Shown here one piece after another: positions 1 to 14,300 of a stretch of DNA of 64,000 bases (position 1 is the first letter of the stretch; each line of letters begins with the position of its first letter). Both the position numbers and the translations under genes were made by a program. The stretch lies in the NCBI GenBank assembly GCA_013365365.1, contig JABVXU010000168.1, positions 44,295 through 108,294 on the forward strand, written 5' to 3'. The notes beneath the pieces are model-generated. The model searched no databases, was not told the origin of the DNA, and saw only the letters and a program-made list of their open reading frames with translations. The DNA is from Cruorifilaria tuberocauda (lineage: Eukaryota; Nematoda; Chromadorea; Rhabditida; Onchocercidae).

Positions 1-45
1 CGGTGGGGATTTTTCATGTCAAGGTTTCATTTATTCCTTATTTAG

Positions 46-2204
46 GTTAAGAACGTGCGCCAGCGTTTTACAGCCGATGAAGTATTAAAGCATCCGTGGG
101 TGAAGAATGGCGCACCAGAAACTAAGCTGCAAACTCCAGGAAATTTGTTCCGGTTTGTTTTTGGCTCCAGATTACGCTCCAGAAGTTAATAGTAACTAAA
201 TCCAATTTTTTCTACATCCTCCTAACAAAGTGTTTTCATTTCAGTAATGACAGTACCCGTGATGTTCATCAGATGCAGGAGCATTTCAATGTAATGAATC
301 GTATTGTTGCAGCGCGTTTAAGTGCTCGGATGGAACAAAGTGAACATGATTCTGGTAAATTTTTGCTGTAAAAGATTTATATTGGTTTTAGTGTAATGAG
401 AAAAAAATTAGAAAACTAGCTATTTAGATATTTATATATTTAGTTGCTAAAGTTTTGTTTTTATTAAATGTTTTCCAATATCAATGCCATAACATTAATT
501 TAAATTGGATTAATTCAATTCAAGTGTTTCATATAAGTTTATTGATAAGGTTTTTATTTTAAATTGGAAGAGCGCCCCAAGCTGAAATTTAATATTTTAT
601 TGAATTTAAATGTAGAGTTTCAACATTTTTGAATATAGGGTTATGTGTTTGTGAACCTTTTTATATCTATGTTGTCCTGAAAATATTTTCATTAAAAATA
701 TATGTGGCTAAATAAGCGACGTTCGCTTCTTCTTGTAGATGAATCAGTTGATGAACGACCAATCTTAAGATCACCAGAGTACAAAATATTGAAAGATATT
801 ACGGTTGATAAAAATCTGGCGAAATCAGTGAAATCGAAGCAGCCATATAACGTAGTTACAACGAAAGTTCAAGCAACTTTCCGGGAACAATCATTCAATT
901 CAAATAGCAATATATCAACGAAACACAATTCTGAAAAACAAAATGTAAAAAAATTGTTTCGTAAAGCTCCAAGTCATGGACATAGTGCTGTACAGTGTGA
1001 CACTCCAACAATACCTTTCATGAGTGGAGTTAGCAGCGGTAGTAGTCAGTATCCCTTACACATGTCGCAGGTATTCCATTGGTTATTTTCAAATGGATTT
1101 TCTTGTAAAAATCGAGGAAGTATTTGGCAGTTTCTAGAAATACATCTTTTTTTACAATCATAATCTAGGTAACATCTGCATAGTTTTAATTTCAAAAACT
1201 TCGCTGAAGCTTTTGCCTTGTTCATTTTGAATTAATCTGTAAATGAATTTAGTCTTTTCAAGCGTAAATTGAGCTAAAAGCAAAATAATAGTGAAATTTT
1301 GAAAAATTTTTTTTCAGATATCATTGCCTTCTCTGCTACGGTATGCAGATGGAGTACCGTTATTGCAAACTTCACATGTTATACCGCCACCACCTTTTCA
1401 ATCGGCGAGTCAAATCGTCAACATGAATGGAATGATTCTGTATCCACGTATGTTGCCACAACCCATCTACCCTCCACAGCAGTTGTCACCGCAACAAGTA
1501 GTAAGACTTCCATGTCTCTCTCATTTGAGTTAGTTTATCAAGCTTAGACTTGAAATTATTATTTGTTTTCAAGGTTTCACAACTAATTAATATATTTCTT
1601 TACAGTTTTTGTAAGTTATAAGAATTTCTAAAAAAATATATTGTAGTTTCCTATCATCTCGCCATCGTATGTTGCAAATACCACTGTTCGTATGATACCA
1701 TATCAAAGAGCTTATGGCAATAATAACTTCCATGAGGTAGATAGAAGGCAAAAGATGCAGTGTAACGGAACGGTGCCAAGAGCTCAATTGCAACAGTCAT
1801 TAGGCGGGCAAGTCCGACGAACGATGGTAACTGTACGTTCTGCTGCAAATCTGTCTGGATCATCTTTCGGCGATAATCATCCACCCGAACAACTAGAAAC
1901 TTGTCAAGGTGCTATGGTTAAACAGGTACATTTTTAACTTATAGAAAAAGAAATTTGAGGGATGATTATCACTGAAGTTAACGAGATGAAGAACTGAAGG
2001 ACTAGTTTCTAAAGATTAGAAATATCAAAATAGTTAAATTCATTCGCAAATCTTTCGATTGAAATTGATATTTGCAGCAGTTGGTTCAAAGGATTAGAAA
2101 TTCACAATCGCATTATTTTTTAAAAATTATTAATGCCTACTTTTCAGGATTCAAAAACGGACTTACATCAGTGTCAGGCACGTGAAACTCAGGTCAACGT
2201 TTAA
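46..2204 (+). CDS. mnk-1: MAPK-interacting kinase (Mnk), 3' end only
   Basis: Exons 46-152, 245-354, 739-1070, 1318-1500, 1647-1925 and 2148-2204 join in frame and end in TAA; the 5' part lies outside the window. About 355 residues are visible. They begin in the last kinase helix (TADEVLKHPWV), followed by LQTPGNLFRNDSTRD and a segment containing NRIVAARLSARME. This matches the Mnk pattern of a HPWV helix, then TP..L.RN and an NR..... stretch. Mnk kinases are known to bind ERK/p38 and phosphorylate eIF4E. The tail after about residue 75 is long, rich in Ser, Gln and Asn and not recognised; I see no clear MAPK docking motif in it. Another CaMK-group kinase is possible but fits the post-kinase segment less well. 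Confidence 0.8.
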
Positions 2205-5200
2205 TGAAGCAGTTATGATATTCACCTATTGTCGACTTACAAAATATTTCTCCAACTGATTTTAAATAATTTTTTTTTTTGAAAATTGGTCGTCAGTTGT
2301 TACCGAGATCGATCGAGCAAGTTATTCCTTTGAAATCTTGCACCATCATAGCTTCGGAAAACCCGCATTTGGATTGAGATGAAGGCGCCCAAAATTAAAA
2401 CTGGAGTAAGTATTGGTTCTGTTGCATCGCTTGCTGTTCGCTCCATAATTTTACTACTTGTATATTTATCATTATTTTTGGAATTGTTAGGGTTAATTTT
2501 CATTTTTTAAACTGTATTTTCATAATTATTTAACTTTTCAAAATTCACTTATTTTGAGGTGTTCTTTATTTCAAAAAACTGAGAACTGCGAAATAAGAAC
2601 TGAAAGAATGTGACGAAGATTCTTAATGAATAGATCTTAATTTTCGTGAAGTAGCCTTGCTTTATTGGCCTTTCTTGTTGCAAAGATTTTTTGTTCTTCA
2701 AGTATATAAAATAATATTGAATGATTTATTTTGTTCGTGTCGTCAATTTTTAAGTTAAATTTGTCAATAACAGTTTTCCGGTTAATTGACGAAGCGAACT
2801 GAATGTTACCAAATTATTAATTTACCGAACATATGCTTATAGAATTTTCTATTACGATAACATCCATTATTATTACCTAAAAAGTGTCTTTAATACGGCT
2901 GACGATAAATTCGACTAATTTCGGCTTAGTAATAGATTCTCCATCCCCTCTTTTTTTTCGATTGTTTTTATGTGATGGTTGATCTTGAATAGTTGAGTGA
3001 ATGATTTCTGTTGTTTATAGCATTTGTTTTCAGATCGTCATTTTTTTCTTTTTTTCCATCATGTAAAAAATTTTACGTAATTATCAACGTTTTCATCAAA
3101 AATGCAAACTTTTTTAGTTTAAACTGCGCGTAATGATCAAAATTTATGAAATCAGTTTTTCGAAATTCTGGGTACAAATCTTTGAAATGTTTATCGGTCT
3201 TATGTTTATATATGTCCTAATGCAGTGCTCGACTTGAGGGTGGGTACCAGCGAACTTGCTTGTACATATTGTTACATTTCTTTTGTTATTTGATTACTGT
3301 TATGTACATAAATCCAGGCAGTGTATGTAATTGAAGAAGCGTTATTATATAAATATGTTTTCGTGATACGTTTGAAAACCTGATGACTACGTATATATTT
3401 TCTCATCGGAAACACTGTCAGTGCTGTTTTTATATTTGTTGTTTTTCAAATATTCGCTTTGTAACATTGATGGCTTATAAGAGGGACAATCAGGAGGTGT
3501 AATTTGTTCGAAAGAGTCTTTTTTTCAAGAATGTTAAACAGATATTTTTCACCTGGGTTGCAGCTCTTCTTTAGTCCCTCTCTTTGACATCAAATTAAGG
3601 CTTCATGAGCATGACCGCTCCATTTTATTAATACTTTGTTTTTTTATTTGAATTTTTTTTGGTGAGATGTCTTCTTTAGGTGCTTTAATTTGATCCAATA
3701 TGGGTTTATTTGAAGCTGTTCAGTTTGTGGTTTCTTCCTGTTCCATTTTGGAATGCCATGTAATGGGCACGTTTTGATATCACTTTTGGTTTTTGTTTCG
3801 GAAATTCCAATAATTCCAAGTAGTCTAGGTTATTAGTCTATATTTGCAATGAAAGGAATTAAATGTAAAATAGTATATTTCGGGCCTTTTTCTTTGTATA
3901 TTTTTCAATACAACTTTTCCTAATCTGTGTTCTCTTAATTCCGGTAACCATTATTTAGAATTTTTATTTTGTTACCATATTTATTCGTAATTATTGACAT
4001 ACCATGCTTAATTCATTATTTTCTTAGGTTGTTAGTAAGTTTGTTTAACTGTTTGGTTTGTCTTTTCCATTATTTTATGAATGGATTTCATTTCTCGGTG
4101 TTCTGTACCCTAAATTTTCATGTGTTCCGAGATTAAAATAATGTATTATTATCAAAATTCTGAGGATTAAGAAGAGGAGTTTGAAAATTGCGTCAGTTCA
4201 TCCATGTTTTATTACAAAATTTTCGTATTCATTTTCCGGACTGATGTATATATTGAATTTTTTTTGAGTAATTTCCAACCATTTGATCTGGAATAAAACA
4301 ATGCCGAGCAAAAAATCCTATTAACCACTTGCGACACATTATTTCTTTATTGATTTGATAAGAATAATGACAATGATGTACGAACTGTGAATAACAGTTC
4401 CTGTTCATTTCAGCAGTGAGCGTTTGCGTTTATCTTCATACACACCATGAATGAAATACGTTTTCGACGCTACTTGTCTTTGTTGAAAAACTAAAAGCAT
4501 TAGCTCACAAATTGAGAATTGATTGTCTGCTTGTGCTTTTTTGTGAGAGAGAACTCTCAAGAAAACTTCGAGCCTGTTCTGTTAAATTAATGTGATTCGG
4601 AAGGTTCTGAAAATCCCCCAAGGTTATTAATGATTTATAATGTATTGCATGCTTGAACTAATCAGCCATAAGCTCGTTATGCAAAATGAAGAAGCTGAAA
4701 TATTTTCGGATTTATGGTACCTTTAAAAAGCCCGATTGAGTTGCCATTAATCGAGAAACCAACCTCACCACTTCGAGCTTAAATCCATTTAACCTGAAAA
4801 AGCTGAAACGAATGGGAGTTGAATATGAACGTACGAATTTACTGGTTAGGAACAAATAATGGATTAATTTTGAAGAAAAATTGAAAGGGAAAGAGGTTAT
4901 TTTTTAGATAATTTCAAGAGAAGAGAGAATTTTCTTATTTTTTCTACCGTCCAAAAATATTTTCGTACGAACAAAAAGAGTTCGACTCGCTTATCTAACT
5001 TTTGACCTCTTAATAGGTCAAAAGTTCTTCATATCAAGATAAATCTTCACTCAGAATATCTGTAACTTAATTATTCAAGTTAAGACCTTAAGATGCTTAT
5101 GCTTTAGTAATTAGTTTATGAACTGTGAAAAAATATACAGAAAACAAAACCAATCTGACTTGCAAAATATTAACTGAAAATTCGTGAAACAATTATTGTT

Positions 5201-8200
5201 TTTCGCGTTCGTTTGTTCGAATTATTTGAAAATTCTGTCGAAATGTCGATAGATAGCGACTGAATCTCATTAAAGAATTGTTATCATTCCTTTCGCAAGT
5301 TCATTTTGACAATTCTTTTTGATTTCATATTTTTATCATTATCAATGAATGATCTTAACTTTTTGTGAATAGTTAGATGGCTAAGATCGTCCAAAAGTGA
5401 TATAGTGAAAATGTATATATCCATCTATTGAGCTATTAAGAATTTGCTCTCTGCTTTTGACTGGAAGACAACGATGTCACATATGGCTGCAATGCTATGG
5501 CACCACTGGTGAGAAAACTGATTGGGAAGATAGAAGAGAGAGGAACGTTGATCAGATTACAATAAGACTGATATGATGATGCGATAATGATAAAGCGAGA
5601 TCACTTCTTTTGCTACTTGCAATCAACAATCCTGCTCGTGCAGAAAGAGACAGTCTCTTCTTTGTCTTTCCCTTTTATCATTTTAGAATTGAAATTTCAA
5701 AACAAATGGAAAAAAAGAGTAAATAAATAAATAACTCACATAATATATGCATTTAGATTCGCAGTGATCTCCGGGCACTCTTCGGCCCTACATTTCATCA
5801 CTTTTCTGATAGATGTACTCTGAGAGAGAAAGAGGGAGATAGAGAGAAACAAATAGAGGGAGGGAGAGAGGGAGGGACAGGTGGAGAGAGAAGAGAAGTG
5901 AAATAGAGCAGGGAGTGACATCTTAAAATATTGATTGTTTTCAACATAGTAGCAACAGCATTTCAATGTTGGTTCGGAAGAAAAGTAGGATGAATTTAAA
6001 GGCTTGGCAGCCGTCATTCAGTACAGGTGCTACTATTGACCTTATTATCTTTACCTTTACTGTTATTTTCCATGTCCATTTTTTAATCACATCGCTCTAA
6101 TTGATTATCGTGTTGCTCGGACTCTTTCCGAAAACGTTGTTGTTATTGCTTACTCCTACTGATGACGCAACTCTTCCTTCCATCCATTTCCAGAAGTACT
6201 GTTGCTGCAAGTGAAACGATGGAGACTCTATATTCATTTTTGGATTATTAAGAGCTTAAGATCATTGATTGGACTGTTTTGACCTTGCTCTTGTCTAGGT
6301 CATCTCTTTTCTTTGCTTCATTCATTTAGACTTCAATTTATATTTTTTTAACTTGTTCACTTGATAAAATAAAAATATTAATTAGTGTCTATTGAAGTAA
6401 GCGATAAGTACGGTTTTTGGAAATTCATTTCCAGTCTTTCTCAAAACAATTTCATAGTAGCAGTGTAGAATAATTAATGAAACAAATCTCTGAATTGTTG
6501 ATAATATTGTGTAAAAAGTGATATTTTCGCAACGCATGGCATTAATATTTGCATTAACTTAAATCTTTCTTTGTTCATAATTGTTAAAAAAGATAAGAGA
6601 TGCAACAATTTGCAGTTGTCGTTGTTTTGGGCTCACATAACTCTTAATATCCTTATATTTCCTCGCTCTCACTTTGCTTGTTTTCTAATTCAACTATTAT
6701 TTTCTCAGAGCTACTTATGCACTATTTTACATTCCAGTAAATTATCGTACTTCGGAAGTTGACGGTAATGGCAAACGGAATATTCGGGATAGGTCGAATT
6801 AGATGAAATTCATTTTGTTAGAACTCTTCGTATGATGGAGACACGATAATCAGACGTATGCAGTAGGAAAATGCCATTCACTTCTGAATTTTCAGTATGT
6901 CAATTTTGCTTTCGCTTGAAATGCTGTAATTCGATTTATAATTTTTAATAATTTAAAATATTTTATTTTTCCATGAATTTATTTTTTCGCATAACTCTGA
7001 TCAAAATGATTCCTTCTTAACTTCTTCCTCTACTTCCATATGTACTTCAAATTTTGTATTTTTTGATTTATCTCCAACTCTCTCCTAAGTGCTGCAAATG
7101 AAGAATATTACTGATGCTTTTCTAAAACGCTCGCTTCACTATTTTTGGTCCAAAACCTGAATAACTTATTGCAACGAAATTGATCTAAAATTAGATCCAA
7201 AAAATATAGTATAGTTTTTAATTGATAAAGATAGATATTATTTTCATCAGCAGAGTTTGAAAAGGTACGTATTTTGATATATAGCATACCGCAACTGATC
7301 TCTGCTCAAGTCAGCGCGCTTCCATACATCACTGCATTGATTTGCAACGCAGAAATTAGTTATTAACAAAAAGTTTATTGTACTTATCATGTCATTTCTT
7401 GATTTACTTGATTAGTAGTTTAGTTAACACAAACGACAATTAGCAGAAGTGAAGGAGTAAATAAATGGTTCCTCTGAAATGAGAATTGATAAATCGTGAA
7501 GTTATAAATCAACTTCAACTTTTTATCTCACATTTCTATAATTTATCTGTAAAAAATATTCATTTTATGCGTTAACAAATATGAAGAATGTAGTGAATTG
7601 TATGACTTTCGATTAATAGTAGTTAGAATTAATGGGAAAAAATTGATTTATTTCAAAAGTGAAAAAGGTTTTTTGACGGTGTGTTCTCATAATTGATGCG
7701 TTATTTCGTTTGTTTGTTTTTTCTTTTGTAAAAGTTAGCACATAGTTTTAGAAGTTATTTCAGGTTTGCAATACTTTATTTTTGTACATTTTCTAATGGA
7801 AAAAAGGAAAAAACGAGAACAATAACGTCGGCGCTTACATTTTGGTGATGCGCCATCGCCACTTGGCGTTTATTATACTGACGTAATTTTGCACACTTTT
7901 CACTCGGATATTTTTTTAAAGTAATTGTTGTATCAATCTATTCAATAGCAAGGAATTAGTGGCTCATCGTTTCTGTCTGTAAGCTATTTATTATTTTATC
8001 TTTTTCACATTTTTTTGTCCAAATTATTACTTTCCACATGTTAATCTAGCCAACTTATTTATTGTTGATAAATTTCTAAAACTTCTTAGCGCAATATATT
8101 TAATGAAATGTGGCCGTACATTGATCTAATATATTATTATATTTGGCGGCATATTAGGATTGCAAAATGAATTAATTGTCTCTTTTTATTTCGGTCAAAA

Positions 8201-8383
8201 AGTGAAATCCATTCATTTATAATATTGCACAGTGATAGCTGTAACTTGTAAAGTTTATTTGAAAAATAATATCGAATCATAAGAAGGTGTTCAAAAGTTT
8301 GGCGTGTTTTTAAGCAAGGAAGGATTTTATCACACTGCTTTTGGGGATAATTTCCTGCCGTCTCATCAAAGAACTATGTAAAA
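2205..8383. other. Long region with no gene found
   Basis: It should contain the mnk-1 3' UTR and the promoter of the FHA/PHD gene. Short open frames occur, but none has paired splice sites or recognisable protein. A purine-rich tract lies at 5821-5914. Distant enhancers or unlisted RNA genes cannot be excluded by eye. Confidence 0.5.
5821..5914 (+). repeat. Purine-rich GA/GGGA tract
   Basis: About 90 bases are almost only G and A on the plus strand, made of imperfect GAGA, GGGA and AGAG units. The complementary CT-rich strand gives an apparent Ser/Leu open frame on the minus strand, which I treat as a composition artefact. Confidence 0.85.
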
Positions 8384-11300
8384 ATGACAATATATCAGCT
8401 GCGTCGTTTACATTCCTTCAATCAAAATTCGCAGTCATTGTTACCAGATGATACGGTCCTTTTGTAAGTTTTGGTTTTATTACTGAAATTATATCTCCGA
8501 GTATAATTAGATGGTCCCAGGATTAGCCTAGATTTCAAAAGTTAAAAATTTGGTGTAAGCATTAGAGATTGCATTTCATACACATATCAGTTGAATCTAT
8601 TTCATCAAAAATTTTCAAAAAAACTATCTATGTATATCGATTCGTTTGTCATTGCTTCACCCTATTGTTTCAGTTTTCTGTTTGTGAATTGTTTAAACTA
8701 AAATTTTCAGATACCAAACGACGAAAATTGGCAGAAATCCTGACCTGGTCGACGTTGTTCTAATTTCACAAGTTCACAGGTATTCAAGTATTTTAGTTAA
8801 AAAAAATTTTTTTCCAAATTTCGAAAAAAATCATAGGATTTAGCCTAATCAATTAAGGGTATCATCATTGAAGACACAGAAAGTCAATTAATTTTAGTTT
8901 TATCAGTTTTGAGCAACTTTATTTACTAAGGAATTACACACTTGATTTTCCCGATTCCTACTGTCAACATATTGCGCATATCTTAAAAGTTTTAAAACTG
9001 TTAGATGTTATTTATAACATAGTCTTTTATCGTATAGTACTTTGTTGTGATAACTTTCTATATAACTGAATTGAGCATTTACAATTTAATATATTTACAT
9101 ATACAAATATATTTTCAGTAATATGATCTCAAGAGAACACACAACAATATTTGTAAAAGCAAAACGTGATCGATATGCATGTTTCATAAAAGATCATTCC
9201 CTCAATGGCACCTATGTTAATGATTTTAGGGTGATGATTTTAATAGCTGATAATGATTTCTTACTTATACTTCGTTCATAATTTTAATTGATTCTTATCA
9301 TTTCACTTTTTCACCTGAAAAATTTTAGGTATCAGGTGAGGCTGAGTTACAGCAAGGTGATGTAATCAAATTTGGGCATGTAAATGGTGCAGCTATTAAG
9401 CCTGGTTGTTATGGACCGCAAACTTCTGCCGAATTTACATTTGTTGTATGTTTATTTCATTTTGTTTCAATGAATGAGAAATGATTGTGTTACTTTATTC
9501 GAAAGACGAGTGATTAGTGAGATAAAAATGTCATCTTTTTGGAGCAGAGTATTATAATTAAAAAAAACTTGTAATTCTTATGATCTCTTCACCTGGAAAA
9601 TTTTCGATTGTCAAAATAAGTATCATTTTCAGAGCTTTTCCCTAATTTTAGTTTGAAGAAGCACCAACTCATCGATTAAGTGATCGAAGACGTCCTATAA
9701 CAATTATGGGTAATGCACGACAGGATTTTTCTCAAGTAGACATTGCCGTTTGCTTATTTTTCATTTCATTTTAATCTGACAATAGGAAAAAGATTTTTAG
9801 TAAATTTCGATGTCATTGTAGATTTTTACTGGAATATTTTTCAGAATAGACTTCAGTTTTGCTTTGCCGCTTGGTTTTTCGAATTTCTGTTATTTTCTTT
9901 TTTATGATGTTCATATCAAATAGAGCTTATTGTTAAAGATTAATCAAATGATAGATTGCTTGAAGAATATCGATTTTTTGCTGATTATTTGCAGAAGGTG
10001 TTGGAGAAGTATATGAACTTCACCGGGAAGCTTGCTAAAAAATTTGAAATTATATTTTTGAAATTTGAATTTGGAATCACTTTTATGAACAGTATTCCAC
10101 ATTCAAAATTTCAATGTTCACTTCTTCTGGTGACGATAATATCTTCTGCTTCATTGCAGATGTTTGTCAGTGATGGGAAAAACTTACATACAGCATCTCG
10201 ATTACCTTTGGCCAATTCGTCGATGGATCTTGCTACTTCATGGCAGAATCCGGCAGCTGCTGGTGCCGCTGCAGCTCCATTCTATAATTTACAGAGGTTT
10301 CCTGGTTATTATCAAGCAGCCTTTCCTCAATTCAGTTCTGCATATCTTCACTCACTCTGGCCTCAAAATCCGTGGCCATCGCAATCACCTACAGCTGCTC
10401 AGCAATTTCAGCACCATCAACTGGAACAACAGAAACAAGTTGAAGCTGTTGCAGTAAGTTTATCGTTTTTAGTATTTAAAATTCAATGAATCAAAACTTT
10501 GAGAGATATGGGTTATGGAGACAAAATATTTTCATACTTCAAGCATTCAGATGTTTTTCTAGCAGTACGGTCAGTTGACTAATCCAACATGGATGGGTAC
10601 AAATGCGCAGGTTGCTGCCGACACTTCCTCTTTCATGGGAACAGCTGGTGATAATCGACTGCGTAATGTTGCATCAGAACAAGCATCTTCACCAAGGGTA
10701 ACTTCGAATATCACAGTTCAAATGGCGGTTACTGCTGCCGTTGCAGGAGCGTGCTCTCAACGATCGGCTACCGCAACTGCAGCAATCACCGACCAGTCAT
10801 CAGGAATTGTAAACCAAAACGTCAGTACGCAAAGCAATCAGTTATTACAGTCTTTAACGCAGCACACATCAGTTTCACGTTCAGCTAGAACTCCGGCTTC
10901 TGCTACATTATCAGGAAATATTCGGGTTACTCGAAGTAGTGCAACAGCAGTTACACGCCATGACCACTGTTCAACAAGTTTACGAGTACTCGATACTCAG
11001 AGAGTTTCAAGATTAATGGATTGCTGTCCTGCTCAAGTAATTGCTACTCCATCAGCTATTGATAGTGTGAAACGTATGGAATGTGATAGTTCCGTGCCAA
11101 GTCCACCCAAAAATCAGCAGCAACAGCAAACGACAGCAGCTATGTTTAATGTGGTACCTACTGGTGTCGTTGGTATCCACAGAACAGTACCAACAGCAGT
11201 ATTATCTCAACCATCACTATCACCAAAAACAACTATTCATGCTCCAGCTCAAACTCAAACCCCAATATTATTAGCAGCGACGGTGCCATGCAGTGAACGA

Positions 11301-14300
11301 AGGTTTAGCAATGATAGAATTTCAACAGCAGTAAGCAATTGTAGCACTTTCACAGCTTCAAATGCTCTACCAACTGCTATGACTGCCATGAATATGGTTA
11401 CAGTAACATCGGCATCACTTGGATCTGTACCGTCGACTGCGCTTCCTCAAGCTCCAATGCTACCTACGGCAACCTCAACCATAACACAAGAAAGACCCAT
11501 GGAGGAATTGCAAAGAGGTATACTTCTCATCAGTTTTTGTGGAAAAGCCCTTCCTTATATGATAAATGACCTTCTTTCTATAAAAATTCGAAGCTATAAA
11601 TATTTTTTCATTTCGGATAATTTAATCCAATTCAAATTGAATTGGCCGTAATATGTCCAAAAAGTCATACATTGATGATGTGGGCTAATTTCGTTCGTTT
11701 CTTTTTTTATAGACAGTTTTTAATTCTAACTGTAAGCTCATTTCTAGAAAATGCGGAACGAAACAGTCGATTGTCTAGTTTGGAAGAATTAACGGAAGAT
11801 TTATTGGAAGATTGTGGTCCACCTAGACGTGCACCTACACCGGCATCCAGTTCCTCTGAATTACCCACCGGATCAACGGTGCAACAAGAATCTCATACTG
11901 TAGAGGAACCAAAGCCATCCGAAAAATTACGTTCACCAGTTCATCAATCGCCAAAAAGTTAGTTCATATTCATCTTCATTTTGTTTTTCTAAATATAACA
12001 CTTCATATTTTTTATCAAATTTTGTATGACTTCTATAAGTTTATATTATTTTTGGGATAAAATATTTTTATCTAATAAGATATCACGTCATGTAGGATAG
12101 AATCTTTTGTATTATCTCGATTTTTTATACGATTTAATCTCAGATACGTAGGTAAAGTAAAGGTTTTATTTTTTTCCCATTTTCTTCTCACATCTCCAAT
12201 AAAATATAAATATGTCTATATCATAATGATGTTTACAGGACGCGGACATGGTCATTCGGATTCATCTTGTTCGCCCGCTCAAACACCTATTGTAGTAGAA
12301 CAAAAAGTTGAGCCGAAGAGACGACGTAAGAATAATGAGGTACTACTTGATTATATTTCCATTAATGTGACTTGATGAATTGCATGTTACGAATAAAGCA
12401 GCTTTATGAGAATTACGAATGCAATAATGTCTTATAGATACAGTGTTTAAAAATTAAAAAGTTCAGATTATCCAAATATATGTTTTAGAAGAAGAAATGC
12501 ATTTAACATTATGTGACTTGTAGATCCATATAGCAATTTATATTTGGTATAACTTTGCACATTCACACAGCATTCATGCATATTTATATGCGGTTAATGT
12601 TTTTTTTTTATTCAGGTAGCCATGTTGTTGAATGATTTAACTGAAGTGGCATGGCATCATCTTGCAAGAAAGAGCACTAACAAAATCACGGCGCCAACAC
12701 AAACAAGGTATATTTAGTATTTAATAATCAGAAAATCTGGTATTTAACAATTAAAAAGTCGAAGTTATCCTTCTCTTCCTTTTCGATTTTCTTTTAGAAA
12801 AGAATATTTCATCCATCAGATTTTCATTTACTTTGCACATTGAGCATAAAAAATTGTTAAATTTTATTCTTATAGCTTTCTTTAATACATGACAGAAGTT
12901 CTGTAAAAAATCAATACGAGGATTCCTAATAACGTTGGACTACTAAAAGTGAAAATTGTCTGAAATGTTTTTTTCAATAATGTTCTGACTTTTACTAATT
13001 GAATTAGACATATATCTGCACCGATATGTCATCAAAATTATTGGTCTGTGCGGCTTATTTAATATGGGTCTGTCTGTTGGTACAGTTAGTTTGCCAAGTA
13101 TGAGAGACCTAACTCACAACCACATTTGCACTGAAATTTAGAGTGAAACTTAGTACTTTAAATTATGGCATCTTTACCGAGTGGATATTATCAAAAATCT
13201 ACATCCTCCAATAATAGAAGGTAGGAAAAAACATAAGATGTAAGTTTCAATTTCAGGAAGATGTACAAACACAGTGAAGATGACGATGCTGATGATAAAA
13301 GCTGCAAAAGTGATTCAAGTGACTCGGAAAATCACGATAGCAAAAAGCAGCAGCAGAAAAATGTTATAAAAACAAAGAGTGCTTTATCATCAAAGAAAAT
13401 AAATTCTTCCAAGGTCAGGAATTCTAATAAAGGTAGTACGCGGAAACGTGGTCGTCCGAAGAAAAGTTTTCAAACTTCGGAAAGTGCAAATACAATTAAA
13501 AAGAAAAAAGCAGTGAAAAAAAAACGAAGGAAGAGATTTTCTAGCAGCGATAATATGAGCTCAGATTCTGAAGATGATGAAGAAGTGAGGAGGGAAGATT
13601 TGAAGAAACCACAAATTCTGACAAAAGATCAGGCAGGTACTTCAGCAGCTGAGAAGATCGAAAGAGCGCTTGATATGATGCGGAAGAGACAGACATTACC
13701 AGATTCCGATGATGATAGTAGTTCATCATTTGTCAGTTCTTCTTCACCTTCTCCAATCCGACGGACATGGGGTGCAACATCACAACGCAAAACTGGGCGC
13801 ACACCTGGTGGTAGTGGTATAAGTAAAAAAAAATTGAGCAAAACGGGCCATCAGTCACGTTCGATGACTAGGGTACCACGGAAGCAAACGCAAAAGGGGA
13901 TTGCCACCTCTTCCACAAGTACCCGAAAGAAAGGACGTAAAAAGAAAAAGCGATCATCGTCTAGTGAAAGTGGTAAGTCACAGAGCGGGTGATTTTTTTT
14001 TTATGTGTGGTCGATTGGTGTGTTTCAGTGACGTATCCAAATATCCTTTTTTTCCTCTCGAACTTTAAATTAGTTTTGTTTCAAAGCTGGATAAATATAG
14101 ATTGACCTCCACTTCGCAGTCATGGTTTTTATAGAAGTGAAAATGAGAACAATTGAATTAAGTTACAGCGTAAATTCGACTGGAAGTGGTGTTTTTAAAA
14201 GTGCAAAGAAGTTGAGATAGTTGAGGAATTAAACTAATTTCTGCAGAGGATAAATGAAGTTTATCGAATTGACATTTCGATTAGGATAATGGATGTGTCA

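Noticed and set aside
5736..6017. Minus-strand 93-codon frame with Ser/Leu runs
   Set aside because: It is produced by translating the CT strand of a purine tract.
9956..10159. Upstream part of the 177-codon frame as coding sequence of the FHA/PHD gene
   Set aside because: The acceptor TTCATTGCAG at 10159 is strong and phase-correct; the upstream stretch is Phe/Lys-rich intron sequence.
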